Assembly: GCF_014203395.1 (NCBI RefSeq)
Contig: NZ_JACHIW010000001.1
Coordinates: 3,889,501 to 3,953,500, forward strand
Origin: Saccharopolyspora phatthalungensis
GTDB taxonomy: Bacteria; Actinomycetota; Actinomycetes; Mycobacteriales; Pseudonocardiaceae
Length of the DNA: 64,000 nt
Direction: 5' to 3'
Shown one piece after another: positions 35,615 to 43,840 of the stretch (position 1 is the first letter of the stretch; the number at the start of each line of letters is the position of its first letter). The notes below the pieces were generated by a model, which did no database searches, was not told the origin of the DNA, and saw only the letters and a list, made by a program, of their open reading frames with translations. Position numbers and translations under genes: made by a program.

Positions 35615-35749
35615 GGCCATCCCCGCGATATAAAGCCGAACCGGGGCTGTGGGCCGGATGTCAAGCCTGAAACCTCGAAGAGGCGGCCGCCAGGCCGGGC
35701 TTGACCTCCGGAACACAGCCCCCACACTCCACCGATCGCGGGGATGGCC
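35615..35749. repeat. Four-block nested inverted repeat, long imperfect hairpin
   Basis: Four co-linear arm pairs fold onto each other: GGCCATCCCCGCGAT (35615-35629) with 35735-35749; GGGGCTGTG (35643-35651) with 35714-35722; CCGGA (35654-35658) with 35707-35711; GTCAAGCC (35660-35667) with 35698-35705. All pairs are perfect; the unpaired stretches form symmetric internal loops of 12-13 bases and smaller. The centre holds a 30-base terminal loop. It lies in non-coding DNA upstream of the HNH gene. It could be a structured RNA, a miniature mobile element or a recombination site. Confidence 0.75.
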
Positions 35750-35750
35750 C

Positions 35751-36012
35751 ATCCAACACCGAACCTCCCCCAGCCCCAACCCCCTCAAAACGCGCGCAAA
35801 TCACGCCAAGCCGCCCGCGAACCAGTCAACACGGAACCTCCCACAGCCCCAACCCGCTCGAAAGCCGCGCGAATCCCCCGAAAACGCGCCCACGAACCAG
35901 TCAACACGGAACCTCCCGCAGCCCCAACCCCCTCAAAACTTGCGCATTCCCCCGAAAACGCGCCCACGAACCAGTCAACCCGGAGCCTCCCAAAGCCCCA
36001 ACCCCTTCGAAA
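35751..36012. repeat. About 3.5-4 tandem copies of a 74-bp unit with G-rich minus strand
   Basis: A core of the form GAACCTCCC-N-CAGCCCCAACCC recurs at 35761, 35834, 35909 and 35983 (periods 73, 75 and 74). It is preceded in the later copies by CGCCCACGAACCAGTCAAC. The minus strand of each copy has runs GGGG-TT-GGGG-CTGC-GGG-AGG, a possible G-quadruplex. Open frames through the array are proline-rich in every phase and, because the period is not always a multiple of three, are not believable genes. It lies between SURF1 and the HNH gene. Confidence 0.8.
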
Positions 36013-36036
36013 GGCGCTCGCTTCCACCAATGGTCC

Positions 36037-36058
36037 GGCGATTTCCATTGAAATCGCC
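36037..36058. repeat. 22-bp palindromic element, copy 1
   Basis: GGCGATTTC-N4-GAAATCGCC with CATT in the centre. It is the exact reverse complement of the element at 54579-54600. It sits just beyond the 3' end of the SURF1 gene and may act as a terminator or be a repeated extragenic palindrome. Confidence 0.7.
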
Positions 36059-36085
36059 AGCATGGGGCCGCTCGCGCGCCTTGGG

Positions 36086-37009
36086 TTAGGTGTGGTGGGT
36101 TGGTTCGGTCTTGTGGGGTGGTTCTTCTGCGGGTTCGGCGTTGGCCGCTGCTTCGGCTTCGCGTTCGCGCCGTTCGTCTTCGGCGATCGCCTCGGCTACC
36201 GACATCTTCTTTCGGCGGCCACCCGTGCTCGGGGCATCGGCAGTGCTGTTCGCGGCCGCTTCTTCTTGCCAGGCCGGGCGGGCACCGGGGCGCAGTTCCG
36301 AGTAGATCAGGTACCCGATCGCGATGATCGCCATGATGCCGAACGCGATCCACTGCAGCGCGTACGAGAAGTACGGTCCGGACTCCAGGCGGGGCAGCGG
36401 CAGGGCGTCCAGCGCGCCGGGCTGGCCCTCATCGAGCGCGAAGTAACCCGGCCGCAGGGCGACGCCCGTGCCGTTTCCGATGGTCTCCGCGTTCACCGCG
36501 TAGGCCCAGCGGTGCCCGTCGTGGTCGAACAGCGGGCGATGCTTGCTGTCCTGCTCGTCGGCGCGGACACGCGCGGTGAGTGTGACGTCACCTGGGGGCG
36601 CGGGCGCGTAATTCGGCGCCTGGGTGCCGTTCACCGGGCGGACATAGCCCCGGTCGACCAGCACGGTCGTGCCGTCGTCGAGCCGGAACGGCGTCAGGAC
36701 CTCGAAGGCGGGTTCGCCGAGGACCGTGCGCTGCCACGCCAGCGCTTCGCCCGTCGGCAGGTAGCGCCCGCGCAGCAAGACCTGCGACCACTCGGTCCGC
36801 TGGTCCGGCACCTGCCCGGCGGGCAGTACCTGGGCGAGCGGCTTCGGCGGCGCGTGGAACGACTCGGAGATGGCGTTGTTGCGCGCCTGTGCTTCGTCGT
36901 TGCGGCTGAACTGCCAGGGGGCCAGCAGCGTGAAGCACAGCGAGGCGAACACCACGACCAGCGCGATCAGGCCGAGCCAGCCGGGTCGCAGCAAGAACTT
37001 CAGGCGCAC
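36086..37009 (-). CDS. SURF1-family cytochrome oxidase assembly protein
   Basis: A 307-residue membrane protein with the classic SURF1 layout: an N-terminal helix (LKFLLRPGWLGLIALVVVFA), an extracytoplasmic domain and a C-terminal helix (YALQWIAFGIMAIIAIGYLI). The WQFSRNDEAQARN segment and LVDRGYVRPVNG are family hallmarks. SURF1 helps insert heme a into cytochrome c oxidase subunit I. The C-terminal 60 residues are a cytoplasmic acidic tail (EDERREREAEAAANAEPAEE). The GTG at 37009 immediately follows AGAGGG. The synteny with ptpA and cobC matches mycobacterial Rv2235. Confidence 0.88.
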   Translation of the reverse strand: MRLKFLLRPGWLGLIALVVVFASLCFTLLAPWQFSRNDEAQARNNAISESFHAPPKPLAQVLPAGQVPDQRTEWSQVLLRGRYLPTGEALAWQRTVLGEPAFEVLTPFRLDDGTTVLVDRGYVRPVNGTQAPNYAPAPPGDVTLTARVRADEQDSKHRPLFDHDGHRWAYAVNAETIGNGTGVALRPGYFALDEGQPGALDALPLPRLESGPYFSYALQWIAFGIMAIIAIGYLIYSELRPGARPAWQEEAAANSTADAPSTGGRRKKMSVAEAIAEDERREREAEAAANAEPAEEPPHKTEPTHHT

Positions 37010-37094
37010 CCCTCTACGGTAAGCGGCCGATGCCAGGCCGCGCCGCCACCCCCGACCGGCTGCGCTCCACGCCACCCCCGTCCCGGGAGGTGCG

Positions 37095-37979
37095 TCAGCG
37101 CGCGCGGAGGGCGGAGCGGGCGGCGGCGACGGCTTGGGCCGCGTAGCCGCTGCCGAAGAGCACCGTGTGCACCAGCAGCGGGAAGAGCTGGTGGAGTCCG
37201 ATCCGGTGTCGCCACCCTTCGGCCAGGGGACTGACCTCCTGGTACGCCGCCAGGATGCGGTCCAGATGTGGGCAACCGAACAGGTGCAGCATCGCGAGGT
37301 CGGTCTCGCGGTGTCCGCCGTGCGCGGCCGGGTCGATAAGCCACGCCCGCTGCTCGCCCCAGTGCACGTTGCCGCTCCACAGGTCGCCATGCAGTCGGGC
37401 GGGCGGCTCGGCGGGTCCGGCGAGATCGTCGATCTCCTCGCACACGCGGGAGATCACAGCGCTCCCCTCATGGCTCAGCGTGCCTGCGTCGACGGCGCGC
37501 CGCAGATACGGTTCGATCCGATACCGGGCGTACCAGGAGGGCCACTGCTCGCTGGGCTCGTTGCGCATCGGGGCGAGGCCGATCCAGGCCTCCGCCGGTC
37601 CGCCCGGCGGTGCCGCTCCGAAGGCGGGCGCGCCGGCCGCGTGCAGCGCGGCGAGCTCGCGCCCGAGCCGGTCGGCGGCCTGCGGGCTCGCTGCCGCAGT
37701 CGAGATGTGCTCGGTGACCAGCCAGCGATCGTTATGCCCGTATACCGCGGGCACGGCGACGGTGCCGGGCTCGGCGAGCCAGGCCAGCGATGCGGCTTCG
37801 GCGGCGATGGCTCCGGGCATCGTTTCGGGCGCGGTCTTGGCGAAGACCGTCGCGCCGTCGTTGAGGCGAACCGCGAACGCGGCGGCGGTGTCCCCACCGC
37901 CGAGTTGGCGCACATCGCTGGGCTCGCGTCCGGTGATCTCCGCAACCGCGGCACGGACCTGGTCGCGCATCGCCGTCAC
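37095..37979 (-). CDS. Fructosamine kinase-family protein (FN3K-like)
   Basis: A 294-residue aminoglycoside-phosphotransferase-like kinase. It shows VRQLGGGDTAAAFAVRL near 23, FAKTAP (ATP-binding Lys), ARLHGDLWSGNVHW (catalytic loop) and AWLIDPAAHGGHRETDLAML (Mg-binding Asp), the set of FN3K/FN3K-related proteins. They phosphorylate protein-bound fructosamines or ribulosamines, starting deglycation. The GTG at 37979 overlaps the phosphatase stop by 4 bp; an ATG at 37970 is an alternative. The pairing with a low-molecular-weight phosphatase is common, and such phosphatases can act on ketosamine phosphates or free sugar phosphates. Confidence 0.85.
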   Translation of the reverse strand: MTAMRDQVRAAVAEITGREPSDVRQLGGGDTAAAFAVRLNDGATVFAKTAPETMPGAIAAEAASLAWLAEPGTVAVPAVYGHNDRWLVTEHISTAAASPQAADRLGRELAALHAAGAPAFGAAPPGGPAEAWIGLAPMRNEPSEQWPSWYARYRIEPYLRRAVDAGTLSHEGSAVISRVCEEIDDLAGPAEPPARLHGDLWSGNVHWGEQRAWLIDPAAHGGHRETDLAMLHLFGCPHLDRILAAYQEVSPLAEGWRHRIGLHQLFPLLVHTVLFGSGYAAQAVAAARSALRAR

Positions 37980-38434
37980 AACCGCTCGCGAACCCAGTCG
38001 AGCAGTCCCGGAGCCGCCGCCTCGATCATCGCCAGCACGTCCTCGAATCCGTTCGGGCCGCCGTAGTACGGGTCCGGGACCTCGGCTCCTTCGCCGGAGC
38101 CGGGGTCGAAGGAACGCAGCAACCGCACTTCGGTCGCGCCACCGACGAGGCGGCGCACCGCCCGCAGATGCCCGGCGTCCATCGCGACCAGCAGGTCGGC
38201 GGCCAGGTGCTCGTCGTCGATCTGGGCGGCGATGTGGTCGGTGGGGTAGCCGTGGTCGGCGAGCACCTTCGCGGTGCGCGGGTCGGCCGGTTCGCCGACG
38301 TGCCACGGCCCGGTCCCGGCACTGGAGACCTCGACCTGTCCGTCCAGCCCCGCCCGCCGCAGCTGCCCGCGGAACACCAGGGCGGCCATCGGCGAACGAC
38401 AGATGTTGCCGGTACAGATGAAGGAGATGTGCAC
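37976..38434 (-). CDS. Low-molecular-weight protein tyrosine phosphatase
   Basis: A 152-residue enzyme. The P-loop CTGNICRS has the nucleophile C7 and R13; the general acid D121 lies in DPYYGG. These are all features of active LMW-PTPs. The mycobacterial counterpart at this place is PtpA, a secreted phosphatase. Here the next gene is a fructosamine kinase instead of the tyrosine kinase PtkA. GTG at 38434 is the start (VHISFICTGN). It is divergent from the cobC-like gene with about 80 bp between starts. Confidence 0.9.
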   Translation of the reverse strand: MHISFICTGNICRSPMAALVFRGQLRRAGLDGQVEVSSAGTGPWHVGEPADPRTAKVLADHGYPTDHIAAQIDDEHLAADLLVAMDAGHLRAVRRLVGGATEVRLLRSFDPGSGEGAEVPDPYYGGPNGFEDVLAMIEAAAPGLLDWVRERL

Positions 38435-38514
38435 GTTTTCCGAGGATAGGGGTCGTGCGAGCCGAAGCGGACGCCAACCCGTTCGCCGCGCACGACCCAT
38501 TTAGACTGCGCGGG

Positions 38515-39564
38515 ATGAACAGCGGGGACGACCAGGATTTGTTGCGCCACCACGGCGATGTCGATGCTGAGCGCGGCCTGATCGACTTCGCGGTGAACGT
38601 CCGGCTGGACCGCCCGCCGAACTGGCTTCGCCACCGCCTGGCGGCGGCGCTCGACCGGCTCGGCCGCTACCCGTCGGCCGCCGACGACCACGCCGCTCGG
38701 GCGGTCGCCGCCGCCCGTCACGGGCGTGCCGCCTCCGAGGTCCTGCTGCTGGCCGGGGCGGCGGAGGGCTTCGCGCTCCTGCCGTCGCTGCGCCCCAGCC
38801 TCGCGGCGCTCGTGCACCCGTCCTTCACCGAACCCGAGCTGGCGCTGCGCACGGCGGGCGTTGAAGTCGTGCGGGTGCCGTTGGACCCGGCCGACGGTTA
38901 CCGCCTGGACGCGGATGCGGTGCCGGAGCAAGCGGATCTCGTGGTGCTCGGCAATCCGACCAACCCGACTTCGGTGCTGCATCCGGCCGCGGAGATCCGG
39001 CGGCTGGTGCGGCCGGGCCGAGTAGTGGTCGTCGACGAGGCGTTCAGCGACACCGTGCCCGGTGAGCCGGAGTCGTTAGCGGGTTGCCCGGAACCTGGAC
39101 TGCTGGTGCTTCGCAGCCTCACCAAGATGTGGGGACTGCCGGGGCTGCGCGCCGGGTACGCGCTGGGCGACCCGGGGCTGTTGCGGCGACTGGCCCGCAA
39201 CCGCCCACATTGGCCGATCAATGCCCTGGTCCTGGAGGCGGTGATCGCCTGCTGCGAGCCGGCGGCGCTGGCCGAGTCGGAGCAGGCCGCGGCCGAGTTC
39301 GAGACGAACCGGGCCGCGCTGGTCGCCGAGCTGGACGGAATTCCGGGACTGCGGGTGGCGATGCCCGCCCGCGCCCCGTTCCTGCTGTTGCGGGTGGACG
39401 GCGGGGCCGAAGTGCGAGAAGCGCTGCGGCAGCACGGAATCGCGGTCCGCCGGGGCGACACGTTTCCCGGTCTCGGCCCCGACCACCTGCGGGTCGCGGT
39501 TCGCGATCCGGCACAGAACGCCTTGCTGGCCAAGGCATTTCACGACATCTTGGGACGGGGGTGA
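38515..39564 (+). CDS. cobC: CobC-like PLP aminotransferase / threonine-phosphate decarboxylase family
   Basis: A 349-residue fold-type I PLP enzyme. The Schiff-base lysine is K204 in LRSLTKMWGLPGLRAGYALG; GNPTNPTSVL and VVVDEAFSDT carry the cofactor-binding Asn and Asp. The family includes histidinol-phosphate aminotransferase and CobD/CobC threonine-phosphate decarboxylase, which makes the aminopropanol phosphate for cobalamin. Synteny with mycobacterial Rv2231c (CobC) and nearby cobD support a cobalamin role. The ATG at 38515 is chosen; a GTG at 38455 would add 20 residues. It is the first of four genes running to rnpB. Confidence 0.82.
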   Translation: MNSGDDQDLLRHHGDVDAERGLIDFAVNVRLDRPPNWLRHRLAAALDRLGRYPSAADDHAARAVAAARHGRAASEVLLLAGAAEGFALLPSLRPSLAALVHPSFTEPELALRTAGVEVVRVPLDPADGYRLDADAVPEQADLVVLGNPTNPTSVLHPAAEIRRLVRPGRVVVVDEAFSDTVPGEPESLAGCPEPGLLVLRSLTKMWGLPGLRAGYALGDPGLLRRLARNRPHWPINALVLEAVIACCEPAALAESEQAAAEFETNRAALVAELDGIPGLRVAMPARAPFLLLRVDGGAEVREALRQHGIAVRRGDTFPGLGPDHLRVAVRDPAQNALLAKAFHDILGRG

Positions 39565-39568
39565 GCCG

Positions 39569-40426
39569 GTGGTGACACGGCTTCGAGAGGTGATCGAGGC
39601 GCTGGAACGGGCATACCCGACCGACCTGGCGGAGAGCTGGGATGCGGTCGGCCTGGTGTGCGGCGACCCGGAGGCAGCGGTGCAGCGGGTGCTGTTCTGC
39701 GTGGACCCGGTCGAGGCCACTGTGGACGAAGCGGTGGGTTTCGGCGCGCAGCTGGTCGTTGCGCACCACCCGCTGCTGCTCCGCGGGGTGCACGGCGTGC
39801 CCGCCGACGACCCCAAGGGACGCATCGTGCACCGGCTGATCCGCTCCGGCATCGGCCTGTACTGCGCGCATACCAACGCCGACAGCGCGCGGCAGGGCGT
39901 GTCGGACGCGTTGGCCGAGGCGATCGGCCTCACCGTGACGCGGCCGCTGGTGCCGCACGCGGAAGGAGCCGAGACCGGACTGGGTCGCATTGGCGAACTG
40001 CCCGAGGCCGAGCCGTTCCGCGACTTCGTGCGCCGCGTCGCGCACAACCTGCCCACCACGGCGTGGGGGGTACGCGGGGCGGGCGACCCGGAGCGGCCGA
40101 TTCGCACCGTCGCGGTGTGCGGCGGCGCGGGAGATTCGTACCTGGCGACTGCCGCGGCGGCCGGCGTCGATGCGTACGTGACCGCCGACCTACGACACCA
40201 TCCGGCCGGTGAGCACCTCGCCCGGGCCGACGTCCCCGGCACCGCGGTGCCGGCGCTGGTGGACGTGGCGCACTGGGCCAGCGAATGGCCGTGGTGCCAA
40301 CAGGCCGCCGACACCGTAGCCGCCGCGTTGCCGGATACTGTCGAGGTCCTCGTATCCACCCGCCGCACCGACCCGTGGACCGTCCACGCCAGCGCGGCAT
40401 CCGACCCAGGGAGGGCGCTCGCGTGA
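39569..40426 (+). CDS. Nif3-like dinuclear metal-centre protein
   Basis: A 285-residue protein of the Nif3/YbgI/DUF34 family. Metal ligands are visible in VVAHHPLLLRGVHGV (near 65-79) and ALVDVAHWASEWP near the end (228-240), which build the two-metal site of a toroidal hexamer. The biochemical role is uncertain; YbgI-like proteins have been linked to GTP cyclohydrolase-like or metal-chaperone functions. The GTG at 39569 (or 39572) is four bases after the cobC stop, and the next gene overlaps by 4 bp. It matches mycobacterial Rv2230c. Confidence 0.88.
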   Translation: MVTRLREVIEALERAYPTDLAESWDAVGLVCGDPEAAVQRVLFCVDPVEATVDEAVGFGAQLVVAHHPLLLRGVHGVPADDPKGRIVHRLIRSGIGLYCAHTNADSARQGVSDALAEAIGLTVTRPLVPHAEGAETGLGRIGELPEAEPFRDFVRRVAHNLPTTAWGVRGAGDPERPIRTVAVCGGAGDSYLATAAAAGVDAYVTADLRHHPAGEHLARADVPGTAVPALVDVAHWASEWPWCQQAADTVAAALPDTVEVLVSTRRTDPWTVHASAASDPGRALA

Positions 40427-41154
40427 AAGCCGACCCCGCCATACAGCGACGGCTGCTCGATCTCGCGGCAGCGGACGCGGAGCTCAACCGCGTCGAGCAC
40501 CGGCGGCGTACGCTGCCCGAGCTGGAGCAGATCGGCCAGGCCGAGCGCGACGCGCAGGCCAAGCGTGACGAGCTGGTGGTCGCCCAGACCGCGTTCAGCG
40601 ACCTGGACCGCGAGGTCAAGCGGCTGGAGAACGAGGTCGACCAGGTACGCGCCCGGGAGCAGCGGGACCGCGACCTGATGGCCGCCGGAGCAGCCGCCAA
40701 GCAGCTCGAAGACCTGGAGCACGAGCTGCAGACGCTCGCCCGTCGGCAGGGCATCCTCGAGGACGAGCAGCTTGAGGTCATGGAGCAGCGGGAGGCACTG
40801 GAAGCCAACGTGACGAAGTCACGCGAGGCGGTCGCCGCGGCCGAGGAGCGGCTCGCCGAGATCCAATCGCGCCGCGACGAGGCGCTCACCGACCTCGAAA
40901 CGGCGGAGGCCCGCCGCAAGGGGGAGCGGGACGTGATCGCCAAGGCGCTGCCGGAAAACCTCGCCGCGCTCTACGAGCGGATCCGCGCCCAGCGCGGCGT
41001 CGCGGCCGGGTTGTTGCAGGGCGCCCGGTGCGGCGCGTGCCGGATCGAGCTGGATCGCACCGCGCTGAACGAGGTGCGGGAGGCGGCGGCCGACGACGTG
41101 GTCCGCTGCGAGGAGTGCGGCGCGATCTTGGTGCGGACCAGGGAGAGCCGGTGA
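40423..41154 (+). CDS. Coiled-coil zinc-ribbon protein (CT398-like, Rv2229c type)
   Basis: A 243-residue protein. A long two-stranded coiled coil (about 10-185: heptads of Leu, Glu, Arg) is followed by a C-terminal zinc ribbon GARCGACRIELD ... VVRCEECGAIL with two CxxC pairs. The architecture is that of chlamydial CT398 and mycobacterial Rv2229c; CT398 has been linked to type III secretion and RNA polymerase sigma-54. The role in actinobacteria is unknown, but it is tightly linked to RNase H. It overlaps Nif3 (GTGA) and the RNase H gene (GTGA) by 4 bp each. Confidence 0.88.
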   Translation: MKADPAIQRRLLDLAAADAELNRVEHRRRTLPELEQIGQAERDAQAKRDELVVAQTAFSDLDREVKRLENEVDQVRAREQRDRDLMAAGAAAKQLEDLEHELQTLARRQGILEDEQLEVMEQREALEANVTKSREAVAAAEERLAEIQSRRDEALTDLETAEARRKGERDVIAKALPENLAALYERIRAQRGVAAGLLQGARCGACRIELDRTALNEVREAAADDVVRCEECGAILVRTRESR

Positions 41155-42317
41155 GCTTGCGGGTCGTCGTCGAGGCCGACGGCGGATCGCGCGGCAATCC
41201 CGGTCCGGCCGGGTGCGGCGCCGTGGTGCGCGACGCCGACTCCGGCGCGGTGCTCGCCGAGCGCTCGATCGGGCTGGGCATCGCGACCAACAACGTCGCG
41301 GAGTATCAAGGCCTGATCGCGGGCTTGCGGGCGGCGGCCGAGCTCGGCGCTACCGACGTCGAGGTCCGGATGGACTCCAAGCTGGTCATCGAGCAGTCGG
41401 CCGGCCGCTGGAAGGTCAAGCACGCCAACCTGCAGCCGCTGGCCGCCGAAACACGGCAGCTGGTCGCCGGGTTCGAGCGGGTGCGCTTCGAATGGGTACC
41501 GCGCGCCCAGAACACGCACGCCGACCGGCTCGCCAACGAGGCGATGGACCGGCAGGCGGGCGGCTCGACCGGTGCCGGGTCGGACCCCGAAGCGGACGGG
41601 ACCGAAGCGGGGACCGAGCAGGCCGGTGGCGAGGCTGAGCCGGGCAGCGCGCGGGTCCGCCCGGCCGGATGGCTGGGCGCCAACGGCACGCCGACGAAGA
41701 TGCTGTTGCTGCGCCACGGGCAGACCCCGATGTCGATCGACCGGCGCTACTCCGGTCGCGGCGACGTGGCACTGACCCAGCTGGGGGAGCGCCAGGTGCG
41801 CGCCGCCGGCAAGCGGCTGGCCGCGATGGACGGGGTGATCACCCCGGACGGCGTCGCGCCGGTGATCGCTTCGCCGCTGACCCGGACCCGGCAGACCGCG
41901 CAGGCGGTGGCCGAGGCCACCGGCGGCGAACTGCGTTTCGACGACGGACTGCTGGAAACCGACTTCGGCGCCTGGGAAGGTCTCACCTTCACGGAGGCCG
42001 CCGAGCGGTATCCGCAGCTGCACCGCAAGTGGCTCGGCGACCCGAGCGTCCTGCCGCCGGGTGGCGAAAGCCTCGACGAGGTCTTCGCGCGGGTCAAGGC
42101 GACGCGCGATGACCTCCTGGAACGCTATGCGGGCCGAACGATCATCGTGGTCAGTCACGTGACCCCGATCAAGGCACTGCTGCGCCTCGGCCTGGATGTC
42201 GGCCCGTCCATGTTCTATCGCCTGCACCTGGACCTGGCGTCTCTGTCCATTGTGGAGTTCTACCCGGACGGCAACGCCTCGGTCCGGCTGGTCAACGACA
42301 TCTCCCACTGGACGTAA
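41151..42317 (+). CDS. Bifunctional RNase HI / histidine phosphatase
   Basis: A 388-residue fusion. Residues 1-132 are RNase HI with its acidic site D10, E51, D75 and D125; it cleaves RNA of RNA:DNA hybrids. Residues 133-180 form a Gly/Glu-rich linker. Residues 182-388 are a phosphoglycerate-mutase-like acid phosphatase with LLLRHGQTP, SPLTRTRQTA and VSHVTPIK. The M. tuberculosis homologue Rv2228c has both activities; its C-terminal half can act as an alpha-ribazole phosphatase (CobC-type), which fits the cobalamin genes cobD and cobC nearby. GTG start with a 4-bp overlap. Confidence 0.93.
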   Translation: MSLRVVVEADGGSRGNPGPAGCGAVVRDADSGAVLAERSIGLGIATNNVAEYQGLIAGLRAAAELGATDVEVRMDSKLVIEQSAGRWKVKHANLQPLAAETRQLVAGFERVRFEWVPRAQNTHADRLANEAMDRQAGGSTGAGSDPEADGTEAGTEQAGGEAEPGSARVRPAGWLGANGTPTKMLLLRHGQTPMSIDRRYSGRGDVALTQLGERQVRAAGKRLAAMDGVITPDGVAPVIASPLTRTRQTAQAVAEATGGELRFDDGLLETDFGAWEGLTFTEAAERYPQLHRKWLGDPSVLPPGGESLDEVFARVKATRDDLLERYAGRTIIVVSHVTPIKALLRLGLDVGPSMFYRLHLDLASLSIVEFYPDGNASVRLVNDISHWT

Positions 42318-42552
42318 GGATTCGCCCGCAGCGCTGGGAATTCGGCGGCCGTGGCGACCGGCGCGGACCAATGAGCTTTTCGGGTAGCCAGATCTGCCCA
42401 CAACGTCGCGGCCAAAGCGCGACCAGAGCGGCGTGCGACCCATTTGGTTCAGACCAGCTGGCGGGTCGAGATCGGCGGGGACGGATCGGCGCCGCTCCGG
42501 CGGTCTAGCGGCGGCCGACCGGGGCTGATCCCCGGCGGCCGGGCGGCGCGGC

Positions 42553-42558
42553 TAGACT
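42553..42558 (+). promoter_or_regulatory. Probable -10 element of rnpB
   Basis: TAGACT at 42553-42558 stands 7 bases before the predicted 5' end of RNase P RNA at 42565, the right distance for a -10 hexamer. No clear -35 is seen. Confidence 0.5.
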
Positions 42559-42564
42559 TGACCG

Positions 42565-42967
42565 GGCGGATGAGCCGGCTGGGTGACCGCGGTGGGAGCG
42601 ATCCCATCGAGGAAAGTCCGGACTCCACAGGGCAGGGTGGTTGCCAACGGCAACCCGGGGCGACCCGCGGGACAGTGCCACAGAAAACAGACCGCCCGGC
42701 GAGCTTCGCCGGGTAAGGGTGAAACGGTGGTGTAAGAGACCACCAGCACCCCGGGTGACCGGGGTGGCTCGGTAAACCCCACCCGGAGCAAGGCCAAGAG
42801 GACGCCGTCGCGGCGTCTGCGCGGACGTTCGAGGGCTGCCCGCCCGAGTCCGCGGGTAGGCCGCACGAGCCTGTCGGCGACGGCAGGCCCAGATGGATGG
42901 TCACCGACCGGGACGGCCGCAAGGCCCCCGAGAACAGAATCCGGCTTACAGGCCGACTCATCCGCCT
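42565..42967 (+). ncRNA. rnpB: RNase P RNA, bacterial class A
   Basis: The catalytic RNA of RNase P, which trims the 5' leaders of tRNA precursors. The ends pair (GGCGGATGAG at 42565-42574 with CTCATCCGCC at 42958-42967, helix P1). Conserved core motifs are present: GAGGAAAGTCCGGACTCCAC followed by ...GGCAGG, the ACAGAAA element, GGGTAAGGGTGAAACGGTGG and the 3' AGAACAGAATCCGGCTTACA. Length of about 400 nt and the mid-RNA helices fit actinobacterial class A RNA. It follows the RNase H gene, as in mycobacteria. Confidence 0.95.
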
Positions 42968-43774
42968 TTCCCGATTTCCGGGGCCCATTGCCCAGGCGTC
43001 CATTGCCCGGGGGGTGCTTGCGCGCCGTGGCGCGGTCAGCGGCCCCGGCGTGAGTTGTAAGCCTTCGGATTCCGGACCACGCCGGCCCGGCGATTGCCCG
43101 AGTTGATGTTTTCCCAGGTGAAATGCTATGGGTTCGGCGGGGAGGCGCTGGCACCCGCAACATGCTCAACGGTCGTGATCCGGCCGGCGGAACCGCTGCG
43201 AAAAGGCGGCGGCTCAATCGGATTTGCGCGAAATGCCTTCGAGATTTGCCTGATCGGAGCAACGATCCACTTCGTGCGACGGGGTAATCCGGCGATATTC
43301 CGGCATTCGCATGCTTTCGTGGCGAACTCCCGCGGTCGATCGTCCATAGTGGGCACGGTAGTTGGGCCGATCGGGTGCGGTTTCGGATCGGGGCGGCCCT
43401 GGGGGGAACCGTCGGCGAGGCAACCGCTACCCTGAGTTTAGGCGCGCCAAGATCACCTTCCTCCGATCCGGCTCACGGCTTCACATTCGCGTGATCCGGT
43501 CGGGTGCATCATGGCGCGATGTGCGGAAATCCACTGGTTCGCCGAACCATGCACGGTGTGTTACGAAGGGGCTCGCAAGCGGGTGAACAGCCACACGAAT
43601 CCAGACCGAAACCGGCCTGGTGAGCGTCTTTTTCCTGGTGGTACGCCGAAAGTGGCATGCCCGAACGGCCTATTCGCGGCGTGACGGCGACAGCCGCGCA
43701 ACACCGTTTCCGCCACACCCGAACTCGCAACCACTACTTCTGGTCACCATGTCATGTTCTACTCGTACCTGCCT
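42968..43774. other. Long non-coding stretch between rnpB and the secretion-like cluster
   Basis: About 800 bp. A duplicated CCATTGCCC lies just after rnpB (near 42986 and 43000). Open frames here (for instance minus-strand 43126-43356, plus-strand 43094-43435) have low third-position GC and no family resemblance, so I see no supported gene. It probably contains the terminator of rnpB and the promoter of the next operon. Its length leaves room for a small RNA or a leader. Confidence 0.5.
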
Positions 43775-43791
43775 GCCGGGCCACGCCCGGC
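43775..43791 (+). terminator. Short perfect hairpin before the secretion-like operon
   Basis: GCCGGGC-CAC-GCCCGGC, a 7-bp all-GC stem with a triloop, 49 bp before the first gene of the cluster. It could be a terminator of upstream transcription or an attenuator in the leader. Confidence 0.4.
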
Positions 43792-43840
43792 GGGTTGAGG
43801 TACCGGCCCGACGACACTCCGCGCACTCAGGGGTAAAGAG

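Noticed and set aside
33980..36085. HNH gene plus repeats as a complete mobile element
   Set aside because: No terminal repeats, target duplication, integrase or transposase could be seen; DUF222-HNH genes are usually ordinary dispersed paralogues in actinobacteria.
35649..36089. Proline-rich open frame through the 74-bp repeats
   Set aside because: All phases stay open because of base composition, and the repeat period is not constant modulo three, so no protein repeat is preserved.
43126..43356. Minus-strand frame of 76 codons in the gap after rnpB
   Set aside because: Third-position GC of roughly 60 percent is unlike real genes here, and the sequence shows no recognisable domain.
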